The notes beneath the pieces are model-generated. The model did not search any database and was not told where the DNA came from. It saw nothing but the letters and a program-made list of their open reading frames with translations. Of a stretch of 64,000 nt of DNA, positions 35,042 to 46,186 are shown in pieces. Each line of letters starts with the position of its first letter. Position 1 is the first letter of the stretch. Source of the DNA: Clonostachys chloroleuca (lineage: Eukaryota; Ascomycota; Sordariomycetes; Hypocreales; Bionectriaceae). The translations under genes and the position numbers were made by a program. The stretch covers positions 30,876,001-30,940,000 of the forward strand of contig JBANAY010000003.1 in assembly GCA_037952775.1 (NCBI GenBank), written 5' to 3'.

Positions 35042-35743
35042 TGCACCGGTCTATGGAATGGTCTGTTGATTGATGTTTGGTGATACTGATGGGAGCGGGA
35101 GAAGTGTGAAGGTGGACGAGGTATCAAATGTGCGAAGGTCCGTGAATTAATTCACGATTTAGCAAGCCCCGCTAGAGTTTAATTGGAAAAGTTCGACCTC
35201 CCAGATTAGGTTAATCAGGTGTGAAGAGCGATCCTACGGAAATTGACTTCGTTCTAATGCGACATCGCATAGCATCGATCAAGGCTCGTCTCCTTTATTT
35301 ACATTTTGCTGCCACTACAGTTGTATATAATCTGCAAAGATGCTGCTTCTTGTGTAAGTAATCTACTAAAGCCCATGATTGCCCCATCTTCGTCTCTGTG
35401 AAGGTCTCCAAGAGCAGGGGGTCCTTGAACAGGAAGGACTGACTTAGCTCTTCTAGTTGTTTCGCCTTTGATAAACTGCGAAATACAGCCTTTCCCTTTC
35501 AGTTGAGTGGTTTCCCATGGGACGGTTAGTATTGGCATGGAGTTCCAGGTTTGAATCTGGTATTTTACTGGATAATAATCATCTTAGTACAGACCACGAC
35601 CATTAACATTTGACAAAGGCAAATATCCTGATGTCTCATCCTCGCCTTTATTCCAGCTCCCCAGACATATAGTCATGAACCCCTCGTAGAATTTCAACTG
35701 TGGTCTTGATCATCGTTGGAACAAACTGAATTGCATTCCTCCG
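35042..35743. other. Intergenic, no gene recognised
   Basis: About 700 bases upstream of the F-box gene and downstream of the dienelactone hydrolase gene, both on the minus strand. The ORF 35299-35538 (minus) has no recognisable features. Confidence 0.4.
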
Positions 35744-36490
35744 TCACTCCTCGTGCAGGAATTGCCTAATCCATGCCACGGCAGCGTTCTTCGCGCGAGC
35801 CATCGCTTTCCTCTCCCCGTCTTTTGCGTCATTCCCTCTCACGAGAGAGGCGTGCTCCACGCCAGGAAAGTGTTGATAATCAAACGGCAGAGAAGAGGTG
35901 TGCAGTGTTTGGAAAGCATGCAGCTTCAATTCAGGCGTGAAAAGAAAGTCGATCTCGGGTGCAAGGATCTGCACCGGCACGCCGACTCGATCAATGTCGG
36001 CTTTCGTCAGCATTGACGGGTGTCCAGTTGAGATACAGTCGACGAGCGGAGGCTGATGCTCTTTAGCCCCAAGGCGGAATACCGCCCAGCCGCCATAGCA
36101 GTACCCAACAGCAGCAAGCTTTGGGTGTTTAGCTCGAAGCTCGCGTGCACAAGCAAGAACTTCCGGCTCGCGGACTTCGCGAGAGTTTCGTTGCATGAAA
36201 GCACCCAGCGCAGGATCAGTCCATCGCTCTTCGGCAAATATTTCGTCCGGCAAACGCTCTCCGCCAAAGAAGTCAGGCACGTAGACCGTGGCGTTGGTCT
36301 CTTTAGCATAGTGGTCAGCCAGAAGTCGGATATTTGGGAATTTCCAGCCAAAAAGATCAGCAACGAACAAGATAGCAGCTTGCCCGTTGGTCCCGGAGAT
36401 GTAGACATCGAGCCCAGCAAGATGGTTAGTACGACCGGTTGGGACCCCATCCCACTGGAAGCCTCTCAGGCAGCATTCCCGGACTGACAT
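35744..36490 (-). CDS. Dienelactone hydrolase family protein
   Basis: An intact single exon codes 248 aa, the usual length for the family. The alpha/beta-hydrolase nucleophile elbow is GYCYGG with Cys131, as in dienelactone hydrolases. The acid is probably Asp181 (ILAPEIDFLFTPE) and the base His213 (FPGVEHASLVRG). The N-terminal segment AAILFVADLFGWKFPN matches the family's oxyanion region. Bacterial members open dienelactones in chloroaromatic breakdown; fungal paralogues act on unknown lactones or esters. It is cytosolic, with no signal peptide. Confidence 0.9.
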   Translation of the reverse strand: MSVRECCLRGFQWDGVPTGRTNHLAGLDVYISGTNGQAAILFVADLFGWKFPNIRLLADHYAKETNATVYVPDFFGGERLPDEIFAEERWTDPALGAFMQRNSREVREPEVLACARELRAKHPKLAAVGYCYGGWAVFRLGAKEHQPPLVDCISTGHPSMLTKADIDRVGVPVQILAPEIDFLFTPELKLHAFQTLHTSSLPFDYQHFPGVEHASLVRGNDAKDGERKAMARAKNAAVAWIRQFLHEE

Positions 36491-37219
36491 GTTGAGATGT
36501 AGATGAGGTGTGATGAAGATTCTGAATTTGGTAGATATGAAACCCGATCACCGGAATGATAAGATGGAAAGATTTAGAACGCGCTTGATTTGACGAAAAA
36601 GCTTTTCCTTTTGCGTCTCATACGTGAAGAATATGTCGGAATGTTGACTTTGTAGACACTCCCAGGCTACCTAGTTTTATATCTTAAAGATTCGTACCCA
36701 AGAACACTTCTCCTTAGAACGGTCCTCAATTGCTCCGCCAAAATGGTATCAATCATACTGTTGTGAGAATGTAGAAAAAGGTACGTGTCAATTAGGCATA
36801 AGCCTTTCTGCTTAGAATGGTCTCTTCGGACAATGGTTCCTGAAAAGGAAAGCAATTGCTACCATTCAAGGCATAACAGTGGAGAGAGTCCACCCGTTGA
36901 TATAGGGCTAGGACAGGGCGGCTGGATTGTAGTCCCGACATTAATAAGCTACACTGAATAGAAGTTTAGTTATTCCGTATGTGGCACATGGGTGTAGTTA
37001 TGCAAATGATCCTGGGCTGAAGCGCTATCTAACCGGCATTGGCCACGATGTTGACCTTATAAATGAAGACTTAAATGAAGCAGTTAGGTAATAACTGAGA
37101 GAAGCTTGTCAGCTGGTAATACACAATAGGCTTCGGCTGAATTAACACACAGCTGAGAATTACCAATCGTCTTCATCATACGATCTCTAGAGTATGTGGT
37201 AGCAAGGATTCACCATCCT
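36491..37219. other. Intergenic, no gene recognised
   Basis: About 730 AT-rich bases upstream of the dienelactone hydrolase gene. The ORF 36667-36855 (minus) is unsupported. Confidence 0.4.
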
Positions 37220-38800
37220 TCAGCTTAGCATTAGTCTTTCAAATTTGAACCATCCAGATCCGTCATGGCATTGGTTGATCCAAATGTATGATTCCAACCG
37301 TCTGCGAACCTCACTCCATGATGGGCTTACGTCTTCCAACACTGCCCGCCACTTATCTCTCAACCACGCATCATCACAATTGAAGACCGATAGCGCCCCC
37401 ATCATGAGGACCCAAACCATAAGTTCCCGAACATCCGGGTTAGATAAGTCAACCTGAAGGCAAAGGCCTTGCAACCGAATTGCAGCAAAATCATACTGCA
37501 CTTTCAGGTCGTTGTGAACTTGGAAAACGGAAGCCAGCATTGCTAACAGGACCATTCGCACACACTCGTCAAGGATACCCTCGCACTGATTGTCAACTTC
37601 GAAGAGGTCATACTGAGCCGATATCAAGTGTCGGTAGACGTCTTCCTCTGACACGGCCTTGCCACCAGAAGTGAAATTATTCAAGTCAAAGGCAAATTTC
37701 TGCAGCCGTTGAAAGACAGTGGTGATCCTGAGGTCTACAAGATGGCTAATAGATCTCTCGTATACAAGGATTGGGGGGATTAGAGCGTAAAATCCTGAAG
37801 ATTCTGCTTCACAGGTCTCAAGGCGGGGTAGGGGATTGCTGGTGAAGATGACATGGCGTCCAATAGCAAGAGAGAGACACAGATCAATTCTGAGTTAAAG
37901 CAGGTACTTTTAGCCAGAGTACGGATCTGCAGGTAAGGGGGTACACATACCGACTCATCCCAACTAATAACTGCAGGACTTGTTCGAAATTCTCGATGCC
38001 TCCCCGTAACAAGACGATCCGGTGTAGCCCGGTCGCATGTGAGGCTGTAGCGTGATAGTCATGAGAAACAAAAGACGCAAATGCGAGACAGATAACAGCA
38101 GCGATGATTGAATTCTCCATGAACAAGGTGGAATCGGATAATGCCGTGTTTACTTGGCGTATGGCCCGACTTGTGTGAAACATCCTTAGCTGAGAGGGGC
38201 CACGCTGTACGACATTTTCAGACACGGCACAGGCAAAAATCATGGAAGAATGGGCATATGTGTCGTCGAGGAAAAACCAGTCGTGCCATGGCGAAGGCCG
38301 GGATCGGGGGGTAACAGAGAAGTCACAAATCGTGAAAGCCCGCATTATACAAGGGAGGTCTATGTACATTAGTTTAGGTCCTACCGGAATCTGCCGTTCA
38401 AAGTTGGGGACCTCTCACTATTGTAGATGACGGAGAATGAAGCCGCGGTGTCTTCGCTGGTGAAATCTGGGAATGGAAACCATAGCTTGGAGATGATCTG
38501 CTTGGACAGCTTCTCCCCAGTTACTCGGACTGTGGGCGGAGAACGGTTACGCTTGTTGCCAGCAGCATCGGTAAATGTAGGTTGAGGGCTGCAGTCCACT
38601 GGTGCCCGTATCTCGAAAGAGGACATGTTCTTTTCGGCTGCAGAAGGAAGGCCATACCTCCTATGATCCAAGTTCTTTTTCGTTTCAGGTTTCGTATTCT
38701 TCCCTCTCATACAGTAACGACGAACGATCTTGCGTTCTCTACTCTCAAGCTTGCCTCGAACACTCCCCACAAAAATGAAGCTCGAGTCAGACCGCTCCAT
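37220..38800 (-). CDS. Fungal_trans_2-like regulator without visible zinc cluster, one -1 frameshift
   Basis: The ATG at 38798-38800 opens a frame with SSFIFVGSVRGKLESRERKI, a basic stretch (VRRYCMRGKNTKPETKK) and FPDFTSEDTAASFSVIYNSE. The frame must then move by one base near 38405-38416 to continue through VPNFERQIPVGPKLMYIDLP to the core WHDWFFLDDTYAHSSMIFAC and HATGLHRIVLLRGGIENFEQ. A 61-nt intron (37890-37950, GTATGTG...CTCAG) leads to the last exon, which ends at 37220. With one base added the protein is 506 aa and the frames agree. The layout (FVFV-type start, basic segment, no Cys cluster, Fungal_trans-type helical core) matches a large family of ascomycete regulators. The alternative of an intron at 38369-38393 would be 25 nt, too short. 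Confidence 0.7.
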
Positions 38801-39176
38801 TGATGTTGATCTGGGAGACGAAAGAGATACAGGACAGTATGTGATTGATAATAAACCGTGGAGTAGCCTTCGAATAGAATACACGTTGGCTCAAACTGGA
38901 AGAGGTTAGGGATATTTCGTGTGAAGAGAAAGGGCCTGCAGACAGATTCTGACATTTTTAACTAGGGCCGGATAGAGGTCCCCCCGATTCTCTTGCTTTG
39001 TCAGTGGAGCCTTTCCTCAAGGGGGAAACAGTTCTGGTGGATTTGGTTAGCCTTGTCAGACGGATTTAGAGCTCGGAGCAATCATCCCCGGCGCTTCCCT
39101 ACATGCAAGTATGGTCATTCGATTTCATGCCTGGGCTGAGGAAAGAGAATGTTGTATGGGTTTTTTTGTGGATGCA
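38801..39176. other. Intergenic, no gene recognised
   Basis: About 375 bases holding the upstream region of the Fungal_trans_2-like gene. The broken zinc-cluster gene may reach further left than its marked end at about 39177. Confidence 0.35.
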
Positions 39177-39806
39177 TCTATGCGAGTGGCTAGTGGTGAT
39201 TCAAGAATACGGAGTTCAAGAAGAATTGCAGCCAACGCCATCAACTATATTCGCATAAGGGTCTGGCCTGCCCATAAAAACGAAATTAAACTTGTCAACG
39301 TGATCCTAACAAAGAATATTTCGACCAGGGACAGCATACTGTCCATGACAGGTTCTGCATCCTCCAGTTGCCCATGGGATGATTCCACTGATTGCGAGGT
39401 TGGAGATGTTGGATGAGTGTCTGGATTGGTAGAATCAAGTCCAATAATATCTATCGTCGAACCCTTTTCTGTGCGCTCAGCTGGCTTGTCAGTTCCAGGA
39501 GGGGCCTCTTGAGTTGGAGGAAGCGAGTCACGTCGTAGTCGTCTCTTTGGAGTTGGGTGATGGCAGTCTTGTCCTTTGCGTCGGCATTGGCTGCACTGTG
39601 GAAGGTGGAAGGGTGGTAGAGCACCGAATCTTGCTCTCGCGACATGATGCGAATGCCTTGATGCCTCGTAATCGTCTTGGTCGGAGAGGTTCTATTTGAT
39701 CTGAAGGAGACGGCTGTGTAAAGGAGCAGTGCAAGCCGAGTCGTTCACAGCTTCCGCATCCTCGGCCAGGCCCATGCCGCCGATCACACCGAACCTGCGA
39801 AGCCAA
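39177..39806 (-). pseudogene. Remnant of a double Zn2Cys6 transcription factor
   Basis: From a likely acceptor at about 39793 the minus strand reads VRCDRRHGPGRGCGSCERLG followed by LHCSFTQPSPSD, the second half of a first zinc cluster; the first half (the usual ACxxC part) is missing. Next comes GIKAFASCRESKIRCS, the first half of a second cluster in which the first Cys is Phe. A single-base (+1) shift near 39590 is needed to reach CSQCRRKGQDCHHPTPKRR, its second half. A linker and a short segment like the start of a middle-homology region (LVEIFFVRITLTSLISFL) follow, then stops. Tandem clusters of this type occur in some ascomycete regulators. The lost first exon, the Cys-to-Phe change and the frame errors mark it as non-functional. 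Confidence 0.7.
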
Positions 39807-40560
39807 TCAGTACTGGGTTGAGTTTCGAGACCAAGAAGTACGCCTGGGCTGCAGTGAGAGAATGGGCTTCCATTTCCTCGAGCGACTTGCCCTTGGTCTC
39901 CTTGATAAAGAAGAACACGAAGACAACAAGGGCGTAGTTGAAAATTCCAAACATCAGGAAGGTCTTCCAGCCCAAGTTCTTCACGGCATAAGGCGTTGCC
40001 AACGAGAAAACGCAGTTGAAGAGCCATTGAGTGGAAGTTCCAATAGCAATTCCTGCCTCTCGAATGCGGTTAGGGAATATCTCACCCATATAGGCCTAGA
40101 CAATAAGCAACGGTGTCAGCCAAGGGTACCGAGACGCCAACTTATTCGAATGGTCTTACCCAAGGTACTGGTCCCCACGAGATGTTGTAGCTCATTGCTT
40201 CAAGGTAGATCATTGTCAAGGACGCAATCGACGAACTTGTCAGACCCTTTGTTGGATCGGGAGGAAACTTGACAGTAAGAATAGCCACCATGAGCATATA
40301 CGACCCCATAAGGAAAGCGCCTGCGAAGAGCGAGTCGCGGCGGCCAATTCGTTCAATCATGAAGAGAAGGAAGAAAAGGCAGGAGATGACCTTTACTACG
40401 CCGAAAGATCCTGTAATCAGAAGACTATTCTGGCCGCTCCCACTAAAGAGAAAATCTGTGGCGCATCTATAGAACAGTCAGCACATTTCGGAGAGGCAGC
40501 TGGACGAAATCCTGTCCTACAACAAGCCATTGACGTGTTTCCAGTAAGTTGAACACCTGT
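39784..40560 (-). pseudogene. C-terminal half of an MFS sugar transporter
   Basis: On the minus strand, exons read LTGNTSMACYAPQIFSLVGA (with a 56-nt intron inside), then after a -1 shift near 40435-40445 NSLLITGSFGVVKVISCLFF to FMIERIGRRDSLFAGAFLMG. A 64-nt intron (40096-40159) follows GPVPW, and the last exon reads AYMGEIFPNRIREAGIAIGT to FFFIKETKGKSLEEMEAH. These are the loop RxGRR, PxPW and E(T)KG motifs of the sugar porter family, from about TM7 to the end. Everything N-terminal is gone. The frame ends at the join with the zinc-cluster remnant, sharing about 20 bases with it. Confidence 0.85.
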
Positions 40561-40651
40561 TCTCACAAGTTAGTCGTTTGAATCCTTCAAGGTAGTTGAT
40601 GAAATGCTCGCACCGATTTGTAGACCAATGATGATGAAGAGACGCATCCGG

Positions 40652-40822
40652 TTCGTCGGGAGGATCAGCTCTTTCGACTGTGAGAAGGATCCTCTCGAAC
40701 TGTTCAATGTCTACAACGACCCAGAGTACCGGCAGACTGTAGCGCACATGACTCAGCTTTTAGAGTTGAAGATGTTGCAAATTGGCGATGATCCGGTTCA
40801 TAAGGCGCTTTCGAGCGCTTGA
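40652..40822 (+). pseudogene. C-terminal tail of a sulfatase
   Basis: The plus strand codes SSFDCEKDPLELFNVYNDPE followed by YRQTVAHMTQLLELKMLQIG and a stop at 40820-40822. This matches the usual C-terminal end of type I sulfatases (the xLxDPxELxNVxxDPxY block before a terminal helix). The catalytic domain with the CxPxR site is absent: upstream the sequence becomes the transporter remnant on the opposite strand, so the join at about 40600-40655 is a rearrangement or deletion boundary. Confidence 0.65.
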
Positions 40823-42171
40823 AGACTCGCCAAGCATTTTTTATCCGAGTAAAATAATAAAAGTTAAAATATGGCCATTATCAAACAACAAATTGAATTG
40901 AGATCAACGTCTGTATGCACAAGGTTGATGATGCCGTAGAACGAGGGAGAGAAGATTATGTGACCGGCACAATAAACTTTGGACAAATGAACCTAAGAAG
41001 AATACAAACAACATGTCATTCTCACATTAATATAAACTTGTAAGGTTAGTTTTCAGAGGAGAACTACTGCTAAAGACTATTTAGCTGATTACTGATTTAC
41101 TGAGCATGAAAGGTCATCGATCTGGCTTGGAAAATGCCTAATATCCCTGAGCCACAGTAGCCATGAGAGCACTACTTACGCTTACCTATACTAGCTTATT
41201 GTCTAAGTTCTTCTTGAACAATAAAACTACTCTGAGACAGCTTTGACGAGTTGTTCGCTGCAGACTCGCTTCCATTCAGACATGGGATCACTGAGCAAGA
41301 GTCCGATGTGAAAACTGCCAATGGCCGGGCCCTTATGAAGAAACTATGCCCCAACCAGCTTATGTAGAAATCCCTCGATTGATGCTCCTCCCGTTCATGC
41401 TTGCCTAGAGCAGTATCCATGTCATGGTCTCACAGCCTTCAATGTTGTTTTGAAGCATTTGATAATATTTTTCAGGTAAGAAACCATTTCGGAATTGCGA
41501 ACTGATTAACATCAATACTTGTAGGAAGCGCTCACTAGATTTATATCAAAGCTGACCGATAGTTTCGGAGCTATCAAAAAAATAGTAGCTTTCAATCAGT
41601 GCGCCACGCGCAGAGGAAAACCGGGAGCTGGATTTGATGTATTCTGATAGCGGTGAGCAAGACTATTTGAAAACAACAGAGCAGAACCCTCTTCAAAACC
41701 CCGGTTGATAAAGCCGTCGTATAGCGGAAGTGGACATCCCCGGGTGCAGCTGAGTTTCACATGGCATCAGTTCTTGCTGCGTTACTTCTCTCTTTGATGA
41801 TTGGTTCTTGGCGTGGTGTATTGACAGCGGAGAGACGAAACATTATCGCTCATTGCCCTCCGTGTTTATCCTCAAAGGAAGTCATGAATCACCGGACTGC
41901 GCCCGGATTTCCTGATCAGTTTTCCGGCATCGAAGCCGAGGTTCAAAACGCGAATCGCATGCGTGCTGACTAAGAACCCTTTCGTCCAGGCCTCCATAAT
42001 ATCCTTGTTAATGAATGGCACCACATTTCCCTGTTTCATCAGACGTTGATGGGGTCATTTGCGGCACTAATATGAGACTCGAGAAACTCATCAGAATGCC
42101 GCGGATTTGACTCAAACCATTTATTCCTGAATCCGGTGTTGCATTCATGCCTGACAGTGCAATCCCGAGCC
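40823..42171. other. Intergenic, no gene recognised
   Basis: About 1.35 kb of AT-rich sequence. The ORF 41761-41973 begins with a hydrophobic stretch (MASVLAALLLSLMIGSWRG) that could pass as a signal peptide, but the 70-codon product resembles nothing I know and is not called. The right end holds the promoter of the next F-box gene. Confidence 0.4.
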
Positions 42172-43619
42172 ATGCCGGTCAACGAGTTGCCGCTGGAGAT
42201 ACTGAGCCAGATCCTGGGCCTAGTTACCGCTCCAGGGGGGACCGAACGACTCGACAGGCACCATGCTGAGCATATCTCTCGCGCGCGGCTTGTGTGCCGT
42301 CAGTGGAACTCTTTGGCTGTTGGGCATCTCTTCCATACCATCACCCTTCGTCATGGGGAGGGCGTAGGTGACTTCCGGACGTGGCATCAAATGCTTGATA
42401 GCCCCGTAGTCCGAGACGTCGCAAGGGCTGCCGTCATTGAAACTTACCCGGAGACTCTGTTCGAAGTTGATTTTGAGGCGTTCAGTGCCTGGGAAGCAGA
42501 GGGTGTCTACCCTGCTTTCACCCACGCCATCAACAGAGTGTTGGAGCTGGGTAAGCTCAAGACGGTGCAAGTCAGCTTCTCAGAGCACTGTGCTGGACTT
42601 GAATACGAGAACGAAGCCAGCGGGATGTATTTTGAAACACCGTCATCTCGAAACCACACCCTCAGAGCTGTATTCGCAGCTATCCGCCAACGAGCCAAGG
42701 ACCCAGAAGTCAGCAGAATTACCAACTTGGTGTTGGTAAATCTGCAGAACCTCCCCAACCCAGAGTTTGTGACGACGGATTTATTCCGAGATGTCATGAA
42801 AGATATAAGTCACCTCAAACTTCAGATTGCGAATGAGGATACTGGAGTAGGGACAACCAACGGACAGCTGTGGCAAATCGAGCGCCGCTTATTTGAGCCG
42901 TTTCTACACCAATACTGGCTTACCCCCTTGCCGACCAGCTCACGTCACTGGACATTGGGTTCAATGAGCTCTGGGGTAGCATACCGGCGTATTTCGATGG
43001 TGAAGGTCTTCTGTTCTCACGTCTAAGGAAGCTCAGGCTTTACAACTTTACGATATCACACCATAAGCACTTTGACTGGGTACTGGCTCAAAAGTCACTC
43101 AAATGTCTGATTTTGAAAGACTGTTATATTGCCACCTATCTAGTACTAGCGAAATCTGATCTGGAGGAATGGGAGCTGCCGACGCACGACTGGGACCGAT
43201 TTCCCGATGGAGCATTCGGGTTTAGCCGCGAGGCGGAAGCTGTCTATAGCTTTAACGGGACCTGGAAAACGATCTTCAACCGGATTGAAGAAGAGCTTCC
43301 CCATCTCTTAACATTTCGGGCGCACTATGGAGCCGCTGAGAAATCTTCCAGTAGCGAGCTCAACCTTTTGAGCCCATCTCGTTATATTGTTTTTGAATAC
43401 GGGACTACGCCAAGCACTTGGGTTGAAGCCGACATACAAACCGGTGAGATGATATTTGGGGATAACAACCCAAGTTCGCTGCCACGAAGGTGGATGGATG
43501 GCCTCATGCATCCCCTGAAGCGGCGTAAGTTGAACGTTGCCAAGTACAGGCAAGAGGTGGATGGCATTGCATTGGACAGTTTGGTCAAGACATTGAGACA
43601 ACGCACATACTATCAATAG
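42172..43619 (+). CDS. F-box protein with one -1 frameshift
   Basis: The ATG at 42172 starts NELPLEILSQILGLVTAPGG, then ARLVCRQWNSLAVGHLFHTI, a clear F-box. The frame continues to LHQYWLTPL at a run of five C (42923-42927). One extra C would continue as ADQLTSLDIGFNELWGSIPA, then LRKLRLYNFTISHHKHFDWV and on through the second frame to 43619. The joined protein would be 482 aa. The region after the join has the conserved LxxLxLxNYxISH-like pattern of a large fungal F-box family. It is the fourth F-box gene of the window and the second one disrupted. Confidence 0.78.
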
Positions 43620-44192
43620 GTTTAAAATACACATGCAGACTTATGACATTGCTATTGTTACCATATCTCAAGATCCTACTTCATCCCGATTTCAATACAG
43701 GAACTAAACATTTTCTGGTATTAATGGGCGGTTTTAACTGTCACTTAATCAGGATTTGGATGTAGGAGATAAAATAATATGGAAACGCGTCAAACCGTAT
43801 GCCATTGAAGGGCTGGAACCCAAGAAGATGTGCATTAATAATCCAGAGCTAATTTACATTGAGAGATAACACCTAAGAATAAGTGCTTTCCTTGCAAGAA
43901 ATATATCTCTTATATTCCTTCTTGCAGACAATAACCAAAAGCGTTGCGACCTGCTCTCTCTCGTCCCCCGCCTTTGAACAGCTACTGAGGGCGACACTCT
44001 TCACAAAGGCAGCAGCAAAGAGAAGGACCAAATAACACTTGTTTCGAAACATGATCCCATTACCACCTTATCCTACACTGTCAAAGCTTGAGATAAAATC
44101 CTCCTTTTCCGCTTGAATGTATAAGCAGACTATTTTATACGCGTGCTTCGCCCGCACGCTGAAAATAGTTTGACGGTCCCAACATGTAAAGC
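43620..44192. other. Intergenic between convergent genes
   Basis: About 570 AT-rich bases between the F-box and kelch genes. Nothing recognised. Confidence 0.4.
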
Positions 44193-44474
44193 TCAGCGCT
44201 GATCTGGAGTTCTCTCCGGAGTAGGAGCCTCATGCGCGGTGTACTGAGAGCCATAGCCAGCAAACTTGCTTGGCGGGTACTCGACAGGAAGCTCAGTCAC
44301 GGGACTTTGATGTCCATAATGAGGCGACAGGCTCGCAAAAGGGGGTGGCGAGCTTGTGGAGGCATGGCTGCCGGGCGAATATGCCCAGTTGCTGTTCGGG
44401 TAGCTCTGAGAGTTGTAGTAGGAGTTCCCAGCAGGTATCTGCGACACTTCAGGCCGCTGCCCTTGAGGCTGTTG

Positions 44475-44505
<31 letters not shown>

Positions 44506-46186
44506 TCTCTCTCCCTCTTACGAGCTAAGAATCGTCGGAAAAGGAAGAACCAAATGAGGCCGATGATGATCGTCGCGCCAACAACGGATCCTACTGCGAT
44601 TCCAACAATAGCTCCAACGGACAACCCAGACTTGTGGCCATCGTCGGAGCTACTGCCCGTAGGTGTAGGGATCGCCCTCGTCGGCGTCCTGGTTGCATAC
44701 GATGCTGTTCTGGTCATCAAGACTCTGAGATCTTGATTCTGCCACCCGGACTTGGGCGCCGTGACAGTTGCTTTGCCTGTGGCTTGAGCGCCGATGACGG
44801 TCGCAAGGGGCGATGGAATCACATAGTTGGTCTTCTTTGGATCAAACAATGCCCATATGGCACTTTCGTTATTCTGCCTCCCCAAGTCCATGTTGTGAAG
44901 CCCCCAGACTGCGGGAGAGTCACATTTGTCGTCGAGCGGGAAGAAGCCTCCCTGGACAATCATCTGGCCTCTGCCGACGACGTTGCACGTCAGGCCCCAA
45001 TGCGGGACAGTGCCGTTCGAGCCATCTGGAGGATAGAAACGGGTCCAGGTGAAGCTGGGGACGGAGAGGACGTAGATATCATCAAAGCCGGGGCCATCTC
45101 CTGGCTGGCCGGGTAGACCACCGTATAGATAGCTATTCTTGTTAGTCAATAGGCTACTTTACAAAAATGAGGATGGAGTCCTCCAGTCACTTACATGTTA
45201 TAGGCTGATCTGTCATCCGCCCAAGTGGCGCCAGCGCAAAACCGACGTCGGTTGGGAGGAATATCACCAGTCGCATTCTCCATGTAGCTCTTGCTACTAA
45301 CAGGATCATATACAATGATCTGCTCCATGGGCTGGGACCGCGGTACGCCGAGATTGTTGGTCGCGATGCCGCCAAAATAAATGAGCAGTCCTCCATCTCC
45401 TGCTGGAATGGAGAGCATCACCCCTTCTGCCCGCCCAATATTGTCAGGCCCCGTGCTGTTTGTCCACGTGTCGTCGTCCATGCTGTACTCGAGGAGGTAT
45501 GAAGTCATGGCGCCAGGGCCAGACCAGTTAGGATCCGTGTAGTTGTTCATCCAGCCTCCGTAGTAGTATGCCTTTCCGCGCTCGGGGACAGAAACGCCAG
45601 CTCCATATGCAAGTCTCGCGATACCGTTGGTTCGTGGAGAGGACGTCGATTGCCAGTTGTTGTATATGACATCGTATGAGTAGAGATTATTGGTAGACCA
45701 GGGCTTTTCGTTGTAGAATTGGCCACCATAGAGGTAGATGCGCTTGTTCACCGTGTCTGGCCAGAAGATTCCGCCATTGACGTTGGGAATCGTGCTGTTC
45801 TTGCTAAGGTTTGCGTACGGCGGCGGCATGCCAGAGGGGTCGACGGCTGATAGGTCATGGTAGAGTAGAAACGGATCTGTTGTTTCGTATATCGGTGGTC
45901 AGTCCTGGTACCATTGAAACGATTACCCCTCTTTTTTCATAAGAGAGTGAGGTTTGGATGATGTTAAATAATGTAGGTCACTGACTGGTAAGGTTCTCGT
46001 GGCTATTATCACCATTATAGGTGACTAGTCCTCCATCATAGTAGAGTTTATTGTCAACGATTGCTGCTTGGTGACCCCATCTTCGGCAAAAGTTGATGAT
46101 GGGATCGCGTTGCTGGGTTGAAAGGCCAGTAAGGAAAGGAAGAGGAAGAGACGAGCCCAAGAGTGGGGTTTTGGTAGCCAATCCAT
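44193..46186 (-). CDS. Secretory kelch-repeat protein with one transmembrane helix and polyQ tail, one -1 frameshift
   Basis: The ATG at 46184-46186 starts a good signal peptide (WARLFLFLSLLAFQPSNA). The frame then needs one base near 46101-46112 to continue as DPIINFCRRWGHQAAIVDNK. Exons are 46186-45986, 45876-45195 and 45132-44193 (introns 109 and 62 nt), giving 607 aa once corrected. Kelch-type blades recur (RIYLYGGQFYNEKPW; GKAYYYGGWMNNY; LIYFGGIATNN; YLYGGLPGQPGDGPGFDDIY). Near residue 480 a single helix (SVGAIVGIAVGSVVGATIII) is followed by a basic stop-transfer FRRFLARKRERE, a poly-Gln run and a Pro/Ser/Tyr-rich cytoplasmic tail. This single-pass plan suits a cell-surface protein; ligands are unknown. 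Confidence 0.8.
44470..44510 (-). repeat. CAG/CAA repeat coding poly-Gln
   Basis: About a dozen Gln codons in a row inside the kelch protein's cytoplasmic tail, seen on the plus strand as a TTG/CTG run. The inner part is a near-pure CTG repeat and so could vary in length between strains. Confidence 0.85.

Noticed and set aside
38369..38393. Possible 25-nt GT-AG intron in the Fungal_trans_2-like gene
   Set aside because: Too short to splice; a single missing base slightly upstream keeps a continuous protein-like frame.
41761..41973. 70-codon ORF with a hydrophobic start, possible small secreted protein
   Set aside because: No Cys pattern, no family resemblance and no supporting splice or promoter signals.
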